NCBI RefSeq assembly: GCF_016462415.1
Contig: NZ_JAEMTF010000008.1
Location: 1 to 64,000 of the forward strand
Length of the DNA: 64,000 nt
Origin: Williamsia sp.
GTDB lineage: Bacteria > Actinomycetota > Actinomycetes > Mycobacteriales > Mycobacteriaceae
Direction of reading: 5' to 3'
The first letter of the stretch is position 1, and every line of letters starts with the position of its first letter. A program made the position numbers and the translations under genes. Shown piece by piece: positions 53,530-62,159 of this stretch. The notes below the pieces were generated by a model. The model did no database searches. It was not told where the DNA came from and saw only the letters and a program-made list of their open reading frames with translations.

Positions 53530-54423
53530 ATGACCGATGACCAGAAACGGGCGGTCGCGGAGATGCTGCGCACCGGGCCCCTCGATCTCGGGGGAGAGCT
53601 GCACGAACAACGTCGGGTGCTCGTCGAGATGCTCACCGGGATCCCGCTGCCCGACGATGTGATCGCGACGTCGGGACATCTCGGCGACATCGACGTCGTG
53701 TCGGTCGACATCGCGGGGGTCAGCGCCGACGACGTCGTGTTGTACCTGCACGGCGGGGCCTATGCGCTCGGGACGGCCGCGTCGTCGGTCGGCCTCGTCG
53801 CCGATCTCATGCGTCGCGCCGGGGTCCGCGGTGTCAGTGTCGACTACCGGCTGGCGCCCGAGTCGCCCTATCCCGCGGCGCTCGACGACGCGGTCGCCTC
53901 CTACGAGGCGCTCCTGGAGTCGACCGATCCCCGGCGGATCGCTCTCGTGGGTGAGTCCGCGGGCGGTGGGCTGGTCCTGGCCACGCTCGTCGCGCTGCGC
54001 GCGCGTGGTGTGCCGATGCCTGCGTCGGCGGTCGTGTTCTCGCCGTGGGCGGATCTGACCCTGTCCGGCAGGACGATCCACACCAAGTCCGGTGTCGACC
54101 CGGCCCTGACCGCGGCCGGTCTGCGCACCCGCGCCGCCGATTACGTCGGTTCGGCCGACCCGACCGACCCGTTGGTGAGTGCGGTCCACGCCGATCTCAC
54201 GGGACTGCCGCCACTTCTCGTCCAGGCGGGATCGGACGAGATCCTTCTCGACGACGCTCTGCGTGTCGTTGCCGCCGCTGCGATGGCCGACGTGGCCGTG
54301 ACCCTGCAGATCACCCCCGGCGTACCCCACGTCTTCCAGGCCTTCGCCGCGATCCTCACCGAGGGAGCCGCGGCGCTCGATGCGGCCGGCGAGTTCCTGC
54401 GCGCCCACTTCGGCAAACCCTGA
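53530..54423 (+). CDS. alpha/beta hydrolase, HSL (hormone-sensitive lipase) type
   Basis: A 297-residue esterase with the oxyanion motif YLHGGAYALG (near residue 75), nucleophile Ser in GESAGGG (near 146), Asp in AGSDEILLDD and His in PGVPHVFQ. It likely cleaves short or medium acyl esters. GGCGAGGGGG precedes the ATG. It is divergent from a MarR regulator and followed by a cupin gene. Confidence 0.9.
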   Translation: MTDDQKRAVAEMLRTGPLDLGGELHEQRRVLVEMLTGIPLPDDVIATSGHLGDIDVVSVDIAGVSADDVVLYLHGGAYALGTAASSVGLVADLMRRAGVRGVSVDYRLAPESPYPAALDDAVASYEALLESTDPRRIALVGESAGGGLVLATLVALRARGVPMPASAVVFSPWADLTLSGRTIHTKSGVDPALTAAGLRTRAADYVGSADPTDPLVSAVHADLTGLPPLLVQAGSDEILLDDALRVVAAAAMADVAVTLQITPGVPHVFQAFAAILTEGAAALDAAGEFLRAHFGKP

Positions 54424-54444
54424 CCTCCGACCGTCATCACGCGA

Positions 54445-54473
54445 GCCACGAACACGACCCCACGAACACGACC
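54445..54473 (+). repeat. short tandem repeat between hydrolase and cupin genes
   Basis: The unit CACGAACACGACCC is repeated back to back with a one-base offset. It is a small, probably neutral expansion ahead of the cupin ribosome binding site. Confidence 0.4.
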
Positions 54474-54490
54474 CAACGAAGGAGCCCGAC

Positions 54491-54994
54491 ATGTCGATTC
54501 CCGACGACGACCCGACGCGCGAACTGACCGTCTCCGGCCGGGACGATCCCGGCGTCGCCCACATCTTCCTCGCCGGCGACACCTACTCGGTGCTGGTGAC
54601 CGGTGAGCAGACAGGCGGTCGGTACTGCCTGATCGACATGGAGATCCCGCCGGGTGGGGGCCCGCCGCCGCACCGTCATGACTTCGAGGAGATGTTCACC
54701 ATCCTCAGCGGTGAGATCGCGTTCACCTTTCGCGGCACCACGACAACCGTGGGCGCCGGGAACACCGTCAACATCCCCGCCAACGCACCCCACAACTTCG
54801 CCAATCGGTCCGACGTGACGGCGCACGTACTGTGCCTGTGTTCGCCCGCGGGCCAGGAAGAATTCTTCGACCGGGTGGGCGATCGCATCCCGACCCGGAC
54901 GAGTCCTCCGCCGGAGTTGACGCCCGAACAGATCGCCGAGCGTCGGGAACTGGCGGCCGAGCTCGCGCCCGCCTACGCCACCGAGATGCTCTGA
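54491..54994 (+). CDS. cupin-domain protein
   Basis: A 167-residue single-cupin protein. Motif 1 is PPPHRHDFEEMFTILSGEIAF (metal ligands His, His, Glu), motif 2 NIPANAPHNFAN (His). The metal site looks complete, so it could be an enzyme or a binding protein; no substrate can be given. GAAGGAG lies seven bases before the ATG. It is likely co-transcribed with the hydrolase. Confidence 0.85.
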   Translation: MSIPDDDPTRELTVSGRDDPGVAHIFLAGDTYSVLVTGEQTGGRYCLIDMEIPPGGGPPPHRHDFEEMFTILSGEIAFTFRGTTTTVGAGNTVNIPANAPHNFANRSDVTAHVLCLCSPAGQEEFFDRVGDRIPTRTSPPPELTPEQIAERRELAAELAPAYATEML

Positions 54995-55004
54995 CCCGAC
55001 CGAT

Positions 55005-55937
55005 TCAGACGAGCTGCAGGTGCTCGTCGAGCAGTTCGGCGACGTGCGCAGGGTTCTCCTCGTGCGCGTAGTGACCGCTGCCGTCCACCTCGGCGTAGGT
55101 CATCCGCGACGCCCAGTACCGGCTGGCCGACATGGTCTCGGCCAGGATGTAGTCGTCGAGCCGACCGCGCACGGCCAGGACCGGGATGTGCAGGCGCTGG
55201 TTCATCAGCGACAGGAACTTCGCACCATCCCGTCGAAGCTGTGAGCGGAACGCCCAGCGCCGGTACTCCAGACTGCAGAACGCGACACCGGGAATCTGGA
55301 TCGCGGCGCGATTGCGGCGGATGACCTCGGCGTACTCATCGGTGTCCTGCCACGCCGATGCGGTGCGGCGGGCGAACATGTCCGCGATGAACGCGCCGTC
55401 GGATCTGGTCAGGGTCTTCTCCGCCGTCCTCGGCAGCTGGTTGCCGAGGAACCCGCTCAGGAACGCGGATCGTTGGGCGCCGTCGCGGACCACCGCGTAC
55501 CGCAGGGCTCGGGGGTGGGGTGATCCGATGACGGCGATGGAACGGACCGCGCGCGGGTGCAGGGTGGCGGTCGCCCAACAGACCAGGCCGCCGTCGGCGT
55601 GCCCGACCAGCGCGGCGTCGGAATGCCCGAGGGAACGGATCAGCGCATTGGTGTCGCCGGCAAGGGTCCAGCCGTCGTAACCGCGGGGTGGTTTGTCGGA
55701 GTCGCCGTAGCCGCGCAGATCGAGCGCGACGGCGCGGTAACCCTGCGCGGTCAGCGACTCGAGCTGGTGCCGCCAACTCCACCAGAACTCGCCGAACCCG
55801 TGCAGCAGCAACACCAGGGGTCGATCGGTGCGGCCGTCACCGCACTCGACGGCGTGGAACCGGATGCCGTTGGCACGGACGTCGAGATGCGTCCAGGGTC
55901 CATCGAACCGTACCGATGACGGATCAGGCGTCGGCAC
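55005..55937 (-). CDS. alpha/beta hydrolase, EphE-like
   Basis: A 310-residue alpha/beta hydrolase of the epoxide-hydrolase type (LLLHGFGEFWWSWRHQLESL, ALDLRGYGDSDKPPRGYDGWTL, VRGRLDDYIL, GSGHYAHEENP). The nucleophile elbow reads GHADGG: at the usual nucleophile place there is Ala, with Asp one residue later. M. tuberculosis EphE (Rv3670) lies at the same place in this block. Activity as a true epoxide hydrolase is therefore unsure. Confidence 0.85.
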   Translation of the reverse strand: MPTPDPSSVRFDGPWTHLDVRANGIRFHAVECGDGRTDRPLVLLLHGFGEFWWSWRHQLESLTAQGYRAVALDLRGYGDSDKPPRGYDGWTLAGDTNALIRSLGHSDAALVGHADGGLVCWATATLHPRAVRSIAVIGSPHPRALRYAVVRDGAQRSAFLSGFLGNQLPRTAEKTLTRSDGAFIADMFARRTASAWQDTDEYAEVIRRNRAAIQIPGVAFCSLEYRRWAFRSQLRRDGAKFLSLMNQRLHIPVLAVRGRLDDYILAETMSASRYWASRMTYAEVDGSGHYAHEENPAHVAELLDEHLQLV

Positions 55938-55949
55938 AGCGAAGGCGGA

Positions 55950-56450
55950 TCAACCGCGTGGCGCCGAACCCAGGCCGCCGGGGAGGTCCGCCGGGGCGCC
56001 CTTGCCGGATCCGGGCAGCACCGACGGGACGGCCTTGACCGAGCTGATGGTCTTCTTCGGGCCTCGGATGCGCTTGACGATGACGAACCCGACGATGCCC
56101 GCGACGATCGCGATGACCAGCAGGATCAGGAAGACGATCCCGAATGCGGCCCAGCGCGGCAGCCACTCGTCGAGCAGCTCGGCGAGGAAGAAGAAGAAAA
56201 AGAAGCTGGCGTACAGCGCGATGGCGCCGGCAACGATGAACAGGGCCGCGCTGATACCGGCCTTCTTGGCCTCGCCGACGATCTCGGTCTTCGCGAGCTC
56301 GATCTCCGACCGGAACAGCGTCGACATGTGGGTCGTGGCGTCTTTGACGAGTCCGCCGACGGACTGCTCGGCGGGCGCGTGGGGATCACTCAGCGGGATG
56401 GCAGAAACGTTTCGGCCCACATCTCCGCGGGCACGGTCGTCCAGGCTCAC
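55950..56450 (-). CDS. phage-holin-superfamily membrane protein (Rv3669-like)
   Basis: A 166-residue protein: an amphipathic section SVGGLVKDATTHMSTLFRSEIELAKTEI, two long hydrophobic helices (about residues 68-92 and 97-125, the first with six Phe in a row), and a basic tail. This is the Actinobacteria-wide holin-3 superfamily of unknown role, not a phage gene here. GGAGGAG lies five bases before GTG 56450. It is 12 bases upstream of the EphE-like gene. Confidence 0.8.
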   Translation of the reverse strand: MSLDDRARGDVGRNVSAIPLSDPHAPAEQSVGGLVKDATTHMSTLFRSEIELAKTEIVGEAKKAGISAALFIVAGAIALYASFFFFFFLAELLDEWLPRWAAFGIVFLILLVIAIVAGIVGFVIVKRIRGPKKTISSVKAVPSVLPGSGKGAPADLPGGLGSAPRG

Positions 56451-56471
56451 AGCTGCTCCTCCATTGTCGGT

Positions 56472-57011
56472 CTACGGGCTCATCGTGCCATGCCGGGGCG
56501 TGACTATGACGACGACCGCCTCGGCGGGACCGTCGGCCGCGCAGTATCGATGCGGCCGGTCGCTCTCCCAGCTCGTCGACTCGCCCGCCTCGACGGTCCG
56601 CATGTCGTCGATCGGACCGACCCGCAGACGTCCGGCGACGACGGTCAGGTGTTCGGTGACACCGGCGACGTGGGCTGGCGAGGTGTGCTCTGCGCCGGCC
56701 ACGTACTGCAGCCAGAACACCTCGACGGTTCGGTCCGGCAGCTCGCGCACGTCGATCGTCGTCGACACCATCCCGCCGCTGCTCGTGCGGACCTGCAGGG
56801 TTCCGATCAGGGCGGACATCGCGACCCCGAGCGGGGCGCACAACGCGTAGAGCGTCTCGATGGTCGGGTTGCGCTGACCGGTCTCGATCTCCGACAGCGA
56901 TCCCTTGCCGACCGACGACCGGCGGGCGAGCTCGGACAGGCTCAGACCGCGCTCGGTCCGCAGCGCGCGGACGCGTCGCCCGATCTCCACCGACGCCGAA
57001 CCCGCTGCCAT
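56472..57011 (-). CDS. XRE-family regulator with C-terminal cupin
   Basis: A 179-residue protein with an N-terminal helix-turn-helix (IGRRVRALRTERGLSLSELARRSSVGKGSLSEIETGQRNPTIETLYALC) and a C-terminal cupin (AGVTEHLTVVAGRLRVG, WESDRPHRY). This layout is common for regulators that sense small ligands. It is divergent from a BenE-type transporter with a nested palindrome between them, its likely operator. Confidence 0.9.
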   Translation of the reverse strand: MAAGSASVEIGRRVRALRTERGLSLSELARRSSVGKGSLSEIETGQRNPTIETLYALCAPLGVAMSALIGTLQVRTSSGGMVSTTIDVRELPDRTVEVFWLQYVAGAEHTSPAHVAGVTEHLTVVAGRLRVGPIDDMRTVEAGESTSWESDRPHRYCAADGPAEAVVVIVTPRHGTMSP

Positions 57012-57030
57012 GGCTCGAGCTTACGTGCTA

Positions 57031-57064
57031 CGTTCCGTATCCAGAACGTTCTGTTTGCGGAACG
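57031..57064. promoter_or_regulatory. nested palindrome, probable operator for the XRE-cupin regulator
   Basis: Inner perfect palindrome CAGAACGTTCTG (57042-57053) inside outer arms CGTTCCG (57031-57037) and CGGAACG (57058-57064). It starts 20 bases from the regulator gene and ends 44 bases before the transporter start. Confidence 0.6.
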
Positions 57065-57107
57065 ACCTCGCGTCCGCGCGAAACCCGTCCGGAAGAAAGG
57101 TGCGCCG

Positions 57108-58343
57108 GTGTCCGACATCCCGTCCGATGACGCCGTCGCCGTCGCCGCCGAGAGGGTCGGTGTGTCCGTGCCCATCGGTGCCGGCATCGTCTCGGCCATC
57201 GTCGGCTTCACCAGCTCGTTCACCGTCGTGCTGGCCGGTCTGCGCGCCGTGGGCGCGTCACCGGCGCAGGCCGCGTCAGGGCTGCTCGCGGTGTGTCTGC
57301 TGCAGGCCGTCGGGATGATCGTCCTGTCGCTGCGACACCGGATCCCGGTGGTCCTCGCGTGGTCCACCCCGGGCGCCGCCCTGTTGGCGACGACGGGAGC
57401 GGTCGCCGGCGGTTGGCCCGCCGCGGTCGGGGCGTTCGTGGTCGTCGGGGTGCTCATCGTGATCACCGGACTGTGGTCGGGATTGGCGGACCTCATCGGC
57501 CGGATCCCGATGCCGGTGGCCCAGGCGATGCTGGCCGGGGTGCTGCTTCCGCTGTGTCTCGCACCGGTGACCGCCCTGGCCCACGACCCGGTGGTGATCG
57601 CGCCGATCCTGCTGAGCTGGCTGGTGCTGCTGCGATACGCCCCACGCTGGGCGGTCCCCGGCGCGTTCGCTGTCGCCGCGGTGGTCATCGTGGTGGCGGT
57701 GATCCGGGCGGGCTCGCACGTCGACGCGGCGTCACTGGTGCCGCAGCCGGTCTGGACCACGCCGCACTGGACGTTCCAGGCCGTGACCGGGTTGGCCATC
57801 CCGCTCTACATCGTGACCATGGCCGCGCAGAACGTCCCCGGCGTCGCGATCATGACCTCGTTCGGCTACCGCGTGCCCTGGCGCGCGTCGATGTCGGTGA
57901 CCGGGGTCGGGACGGTCTTCGGCGCCGGACTCGGTGGGCACGTCATCAATCTCGCGGCGATCAGCGCCGCGTTGGCCGCGGGTCCCCAGGCCGACCCCGA
58001 CCGGGAGCGTCGCTGGGTCGCTGCGGTCGCGGCCGGCGTCAGCTACCTCGTGCTCGGGGCCGCCTCCGCCGCCATGGCCACGCTCGTCGTCCTCGCGCCG
58101 GACGGGGTGGTGCAGGCCGTGGCCGGGGTGGCGCTCCTGGCGACCCTGGGGTCTGCGATCGCGGCCGCGGTGGGGTCCGACGTTGGGTCGGTGCACCACC
58201 GGACGGCTGCCGTCGCGACGTTCGTCGTGGCTGCGTCGGGTACGGCGTTCGCCGGTATCGGGTCGGCGTTCTGGGCGTTGGTGGTCGGCATCGTCGTCTA
58301 TGTGGTCCTGCGACCACGCGGGGCCGCCACCTCAGACCACTAG
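57108..58343 (+). CDS. benE: BenE-family transporter
   Basis: A 411-residue membrane protein with about 12 helices and family motifs (GIVSAIVGFTSSFTVVLAGLRAVGASPAQAASGL, AWSTPGAALLATTGA, PMPVAQAMLAGVLLPLCLAPV, AQNVPGVAIMTSFGYRVPW). BenE proteins carry benzoate with protons; no benzoate catabolic genes lie nearby, so the substrate is open. Start is GTG 57108 after GAAAGG. It is controlled in all likelihood by the divergent XRE-cupin gene. Confidence 0.88.
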   Translation: MSDIPSDDAVAVAAERVGVSVPIGAGIVSAIVGFTSSFTVVLAGLRAVGASPAQAASGLLAVCLLQAVGMIVLSLRHRIPVVLAWSTPGAALLATTGAVAGGWPAAVGAFVVVGVLIVITGLWSGLADLIGRIPMPVAQAMLAGVLLPLCLAPVTALAHDPVVIAPILLSWLVLLRYAPRWAVPGAFAVAAVVIVVAVIRAGSHVDAASLVPQPVWTTPHWTFQAVTGLAIPLYIVTMAAQNVPGVAIMTSFGYRVPWRASMSVTGVGTVFGAGLGGHVINLAAISAALAAGPQADPDRERRWVAAVAAGVSYLVLGAASAAMATLVVLAPDGVVQAVAGVALLATLGSAIAAAVGSDVGSVHHRTAAVATFVVAASGTAFAGIGSAFWALVVGIVVYVVLRPRGAATSDH

Positions 58344-58387
58344 GCTCGGCAGCGACCCGACCGTCTGATCACCGAGGAGCGTGCGCG

Positions 58388-58891
58388 ATGGCCACCCACA
58401 CCCTGGAACCGTTCGAACTGGACTTCTTCGACTCCGCCCCGATCGCCTACCGGTTCAGCGTCGACCTACCCATCTCCCCGTCGGGCGCGTGGGCCGAGTT
58501 CAGCAGGCAGAACACGCTCGACTGGTGCCGACTGATCAAGAAGATCACCTTCACCTCCGATGCCCCCTACGGTGTCGGGACCACCCGCTCGGCCGTCCTG
58601 GCCCCCGGCGGCCTACACCTGTCGGAGTACTTCTTCGACTGGACCGAGGATCCCGGTGCCGGCCGCTACCGCAACGCTTTTCGCGTCGTCGAGTCCAACG
58701 TCCCGAGCCTGCGACGGTTCGGTGAGATGACCGAGATCGTCCCCGCCGAGCACGGCAGTCGACTCACCTGGGCCTTCGGCATCGAGCTGTCGGGCCCGGC
58801 GGCCAAGCTGCCCGGCTCGTCAGCGGCGGCCGCACCCCTGCTGTCGACCCTGCGCACCGACACCGTCAAGCACTTCTCCGACCTGTCCTGA
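58388..58891 (+). CDS. SRPBCC (START-like) domain protein
   Basis: A 167-residue protein of the SRPBCC fold: FSVDLPISPSGAWAEFSRQNTLDWCRLIKKITF near the N-terminus and GEMTEIVPAEHGSRLTWAFGIEL later. Such proteins bind hydrophobic ligands in a deep cavity. GAGGAG lies eight bases before the ATG. It follows benE by 44 bases. Confidence 0.8.
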   Translation: MATHTLEPFELDFFDSAPIAYRFSVDLPISPSGAWAEFSRQNTLDWCRLIKKITFTSDAPYGVGTTRSAVLAPGGLHLSEYFFDWTEDPGAGRYRNAFRVVESNVPSLRRFGEMTEIVPAEHGSRLTWAFGIELSGPAAKLPGSSAAAAPLLSTLRTDTVKHFSDLS

Positions 58892-58901
58892 GGGGGACGG
58901 C

Positions 58902-60164
58902 TCAGTCGTCGAGCAGTCGGCTGTGTACGCGGCCGCGTCGGATCAGCGCGGCCGCGCCGAGCAATGACGCGACCATCGAGCTGAGCAGAACCGCGGCCTT
59001 GGCGAGTTCGGCCTCGGCGGGGTCGAGCGCGAGGTCGGCGATGAGCAGGCTCACGGTGAAGCCGATACCGCCCAGGATGGCCACGGCGAGAAGGTCTCTG
59101 GTGAAGAAGCCCGCCGGTTTCCGGGCGATGCGCAGCCGGATGATGATCCAACTGGTGCCGAAGATCCCGATGGTCTTGCCGACCACCAGTCCGACCATGA
59201 TGCCGATCGCGATGCGGTCGGTGAACATCGTGCCGACCACGGATCCGCTGATGGGGACACCGGCGGCGAACAGCGCGAACAGCGGTACGCAGATCGCGGC
59301 CGAGATCGGTTGCAGCCGGTGCTCGAGCCGCGAGCCGGGAGCGCACTCCTCGCCCGGATCGGCTCGCACGCGGGTCAGCAACCCCAATGCCACGCCCGCG
59401 ATGGTCGCGTGGATCCCGGCGTTGTAGACCGCCACCCACGTGACGATCGCCAGAGGGACGTAGACGAAGTACGACGTGATCCGTCGGCGTTGGCAGTACC
59501 AGTAGAGGACCATCGCCGCGGCGCCGATCGCCAGGGCGCCGAGATTCAGGGACTCACTGAACACGACGGCGATGATGGCGATGGCGATGAGGTCGTCGAC
59601 GACGGCCAACGCGAGGAGGAACACCCGCGCACTCGATGGGATCCGTGATCCGACGAGGGCGAGCACACCGAGGGCGAAGGCGATGTCGGTCGCCGCGGGG
59701 ATTGCCCACGCCTTCTCGATACCTGGCGTGCCCCAGCCGATCGCCAGGCAGATCACGATCGGCACGATCACGCCGCCGACCGCCGCTGCCACCGGCAGAA
59801 CGGCCTGCTTGGCCGTCGAGAGCTCACCGAGCACGATCTCGCGTTTGAGTTCGAGGCCCGCGACGAAGAAGAACACCGCGAGCAGCCCTTCCTGCGCCCA
59901 GTGTCCGATGGTCAGATCGAGGTTCAGCACGTCGGTGCCCACGTGGGTGTCGCGGACGGACAGGTAGGCGTCGGACAACGGAGAGTTCGCCCAGATGAGT
60001 GCGACGGCGGCGGCCGCGAGGAGGACGATCCCGCCGAAGGTCTCCGTGCGCAGATAGCGCACGAACTCGGTGGGAGACGGCGGCGAGATCTTCGGGGCGT
60101 TGATGAGAGGATCCTTCGGGTCGTGGGTCGACGAAACTGTTGCCGACCAGACTTCCCGGCGCAC
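58902..60164 (-). CDS. nhaA: Na+/H+ antiporter NhaA
   Basis: A 420-residue antiporter with the ion-binding Asp pair in ALAVVDDLIAIAII, ATDIAFALGVLALVG and GLELKREIVLGEL typical of NhaA. About 12 helices. It exports Na+ in exchange for protons. The start is GTG 60164 with little ribosome binding signal. It is divergent from the sulP-merR pair. Confidence 0.93.
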   Translation of the reverse strand: MRREVWSATVSSTHDPKDPLINAPKISPPSPTEFVRYLRTETFGGIVLLAAAAVALIWANSPLSDAYLSVRDTHVGTDVLNLDLTIGHWAQEGLLAVFFFVAGLELKREIVLGELSTAKQAVLPVAAAVGGVIVPIVICLAIGWGTPGIEKAWAIPAATDIAFALGVLALVGSRIPSSARVFLLALAVVDDLIAIAIIAVVFSESLNLGALAIGAAAMVLYWYCQRRRITSYFVYVPLAIVTWVAVYNAGIHATIAGVALGLLTRVRADPGEECAPGSRLEHRLQPISAAICVPLFALFAAGVPISGSVVGTMFTDRIAIGIMVGLVVGKTIGIFGTSWIIIRLRIARKPAGFFTRDLLAVAILGGIGFTVSLLIADLALDPAEAELAKAAVLLSSMVASLLGAAALIRRGRVHSRLLDD

Positions 60165-60212
60165 CGGAGTCCACCTTAACGGTTCCTTGACGCCGAGGCG
60201 CAGTGGTCAACT

Positions 60213-60227
60213 CTCCCCTCCGGGGAG
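60213..60227. promoter_or_regulatory. MerR-type operator dyad ahead of sulP
   Basis: CTCCCC-TCC-GGGGAG, with a possible -10 TAGGGT at 60230 and -35-like GGTCAA at 60205, 19 bases apart. A dyad in an over-long spacer is what MerR-family activators use, and a merR gene ends this operon. Confidence 0.45.
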
Positions 60228-60242
60228 GGTAGGGTTCGGCGA

Positions 60243-61754
60243 GTGTCGTCATCCACCCTGACCCCGTCGAGCCCCGCGCAGGACCAATCGGTTCTGGCAG
60301 CGCTCCGGTCCCCGAAACGCCTACGCACCGAGGTGCTCGCCGGACTCGTCGTCGCGCTCGCGTTGATCCCGGAGGCGATCTCGTTCTCGATCATCGCCGG
60401 CGTCGATCCGAAGATCGGCCTGTTCGCGTCATTCACCATGGCGGTGACCATCGCGATCGTCGGTGGACGCCCGGCGATGATCTCCGCGGCCACCGGGGCG
60501 GTCGCCCTCGTGGTCGCGCCGTTGGTGAAAGAGCACGGGCTCAACTATCTGATCGCGACGGTGATCCTGGCCGGGATACTGCAGATCGTGTTGTCGCTGG
60601 TCGGCGTGGCCAAGCTGATGCGCTTCGTCCCGCGCAGCGTGATGGTCGGGTTCGTCAACGCACTCGCGATCCTGATCTTCATCTCGCAGCTCACCCACCT
60701 CATCGGCGTCCCGTGGCTGGTGTACCCGCTGGTCGCCGTCGGTATCGCGATCATGGTGTTCCTCCCCAGGGTGAGTTCGGTCGTCCCGGCTCCGTTGGTC
60801 GCCATCGTGCTGCTCACCGGCGCGACGATCGTCTTCGGATGGAACAACGTGCCCGACGTGGGTGACGAGGGCAAACTCCCGTCGAACCTGCCGTCGTTCC
60901 TGATCCCGGATGTGCCGTACACCTGGCACACGCTGTCGATCATCGCTCCGTACGCACTCACCATGGCGATCGTCGGGTTGCTCGAGTCGCTGATGACGGC
61001 CAAGTTCGTCGACGACATCACCGACACGCACTCCGACAAGACCCGTGAGAGCACCGGACAGGGCATCGCGAACATCGTGACCGGATTCTTCGGCGGTCTC
61101 GGCGGATGCGCGATGATCGGTCAGACGATGATCAACGTGAAGGTGTCCGGCGCGCGTACCCGGATCTCGACGTTCCTCGCCGGGCTGTTCCTGTTGATCC
61201 TGGTGGTCGGGCTCGGCGACATCGTCGCGCTGATCCCGATGGCAGCGCTGGTCGCGGTGATGATCATGGTCTCCGTCGGCACGTTCGACTGGCACAGCAT
61301 CACGCCGTCGACGCTGAAGCGGATGCCCAAGAGCGAGACGCTGGTCATGCTCGCGACCGTCGCGGTGACCGTTCCCACCGGGAACCTCGCCTACGGGGTC
61401 GGAGCCGGAACACTCACCGCCATGGTGCTTTTCGCCCGTCGTGTCGCCCACATGACCGAAGTCGTCGACATCGCGCATCCCGATGAGGACATCCGTGTCT
61501 ACGCCGTGCGGGGCGAGCTCTTCTTCGCCTCCAGCAACGATCTGATCTACCAGTTCGACTATGTCGGCGATCCCGAGAACGTGGTGATCGACCTCAGCGA
61601 CGCGCACGTGTGGGATGCCTCCACCGTCGCCACCCTCGATGCCATCACCGGGAAGTATGCGGCGAAGGGCAAGACGGTCAGCATCATCGGTCTCGACGAC
61701 CACAGCGCCGAGCGCCACGACCTCCTGAGCGGACAACTCGGTGCCGGACACTGA
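60243..61754 (+). CDS. SulP-family anion transporter with STAS domain
   Basis: A 503-residue transporter: about 11-12 helices opening with LRTEVLAGLVVALALIPEAISFSIIAGVDPKIGLFASF, ESLMTAKFVDDITDTHSDKTRESTGQGIANI, and a C-terminal STAS domain (about residues 410-500) with VIDLSDAHVWDASTVATLD. SulP proteins carry sulfate, bicarbonate or other anions; the specific ion is unclear. It starts at GTG 60243 and its end overlaps a merR gene by 14 bases. Confidence 0.9.
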   Translation: MSSSTLTPSSPAQDQSVLAALRSPKRLRTEVLAGLVVALALIPEAISFSIIAGVDPKIGLFASFTMAVTIAIVGGRPAMISAATGAVALVVAPLVKEHGLNYLIATVILAGILQIVLSLVGVAKLMRFVPRSVMVGFVNALAILIFISQLTHLIGVPWLVYPLVAVGIAIMVFLPRVSSVVPAPLVAIVLLTGATIVFGWNNVPDVGDEGKLPSNLPSFLIPDVPYTWHTLSIIAPYALTMAIVGLLESLMTAKFVDDITDTHSDKTRESTGQGIANIVTGFFGGLGGCAMIGQTMINVKVSGARTRISTFLAGLFLLILVVGLGDIVALIPMAALVAVMIMVSVGTFDWHSITPSTLKRMPKSETLVMLATVAVTVPTGNLAYGVGAGTLTAMVLFARRVAHMTEVVDIAHPDEDIRVYAVRGELFFASSNDLIYQFDYVGDPENVVIDLSDAHVWDASTVATLDAITGKYAAKGKTVSIIGLDDHSAERHDLLSGQLGAGH

Positions 61755-62157
61755 CAACACCGGGGCGCAACTGCAGATCGGCGAGGTGGCCGAGCGAACC
61801 GCGCTGTCGATCAAGACGATCCGACACTACGACGAGGTCGGACTCGTCGTACCGTCGGCGCGCTCGGCCGGCGGCTTCCGGCTCTACACCGCCGACGACA
61901 TCGACCGACTCCTCGCGATCCGCCGCATGAAGCCGCTGGGCTTCACACTCGACGAGATGCGATCGCTTCTCGAATCCCTCGCCGCCCTCGACGACCCGGA
62001 CGCTACGGCCGCCGAGAAAGCCGCGGCCACCGAGTATCTCGCCGAGTGTCACGCCCGGGCGACCCAGGCGTGCGCGAAGTTGAGCACCCAGCTCGACTAC
62101 GCGCGTGAGCTGACAGCCCAGCTGTCCGAGTTCGCCCCTGACCGGGACGGACGCTGA
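61741..62157 (+). CDS. MerR-family regulator
   Basis: A 138-residue regulator with the winged helix IGEVAERTALSIKTIRHYDEVGLVVPSARSAGGFRLYTADDIDRLLAIRRMKPLGFTLDEM and a coiled coil. There is no Cys-rich metal site. It overlaps the end of sulP, so it is co-expressed and probably controls the sulP promoter. Confidence 0.9.
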   Translation: MPDTDNTGAQLQIGEVAERTALSIKTIRHYDEVGLVVPSARSAGGFRLYTADDIDRLLAIRRMKPLGFTLDEMRSLLESLAALDDPDATAAEKAAATEYLAECHARATQACAKLSTQLDYARELTAQLSEFAPDRDGR

Positions 62158-62159
62158 GA

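Noticed and set aside
55950..56450. Phage lysis gene
   Set aside because: The holin-superfamily protein sits in a conserved chromosomal block without any phage neighbours, so a lysis role is not supported.
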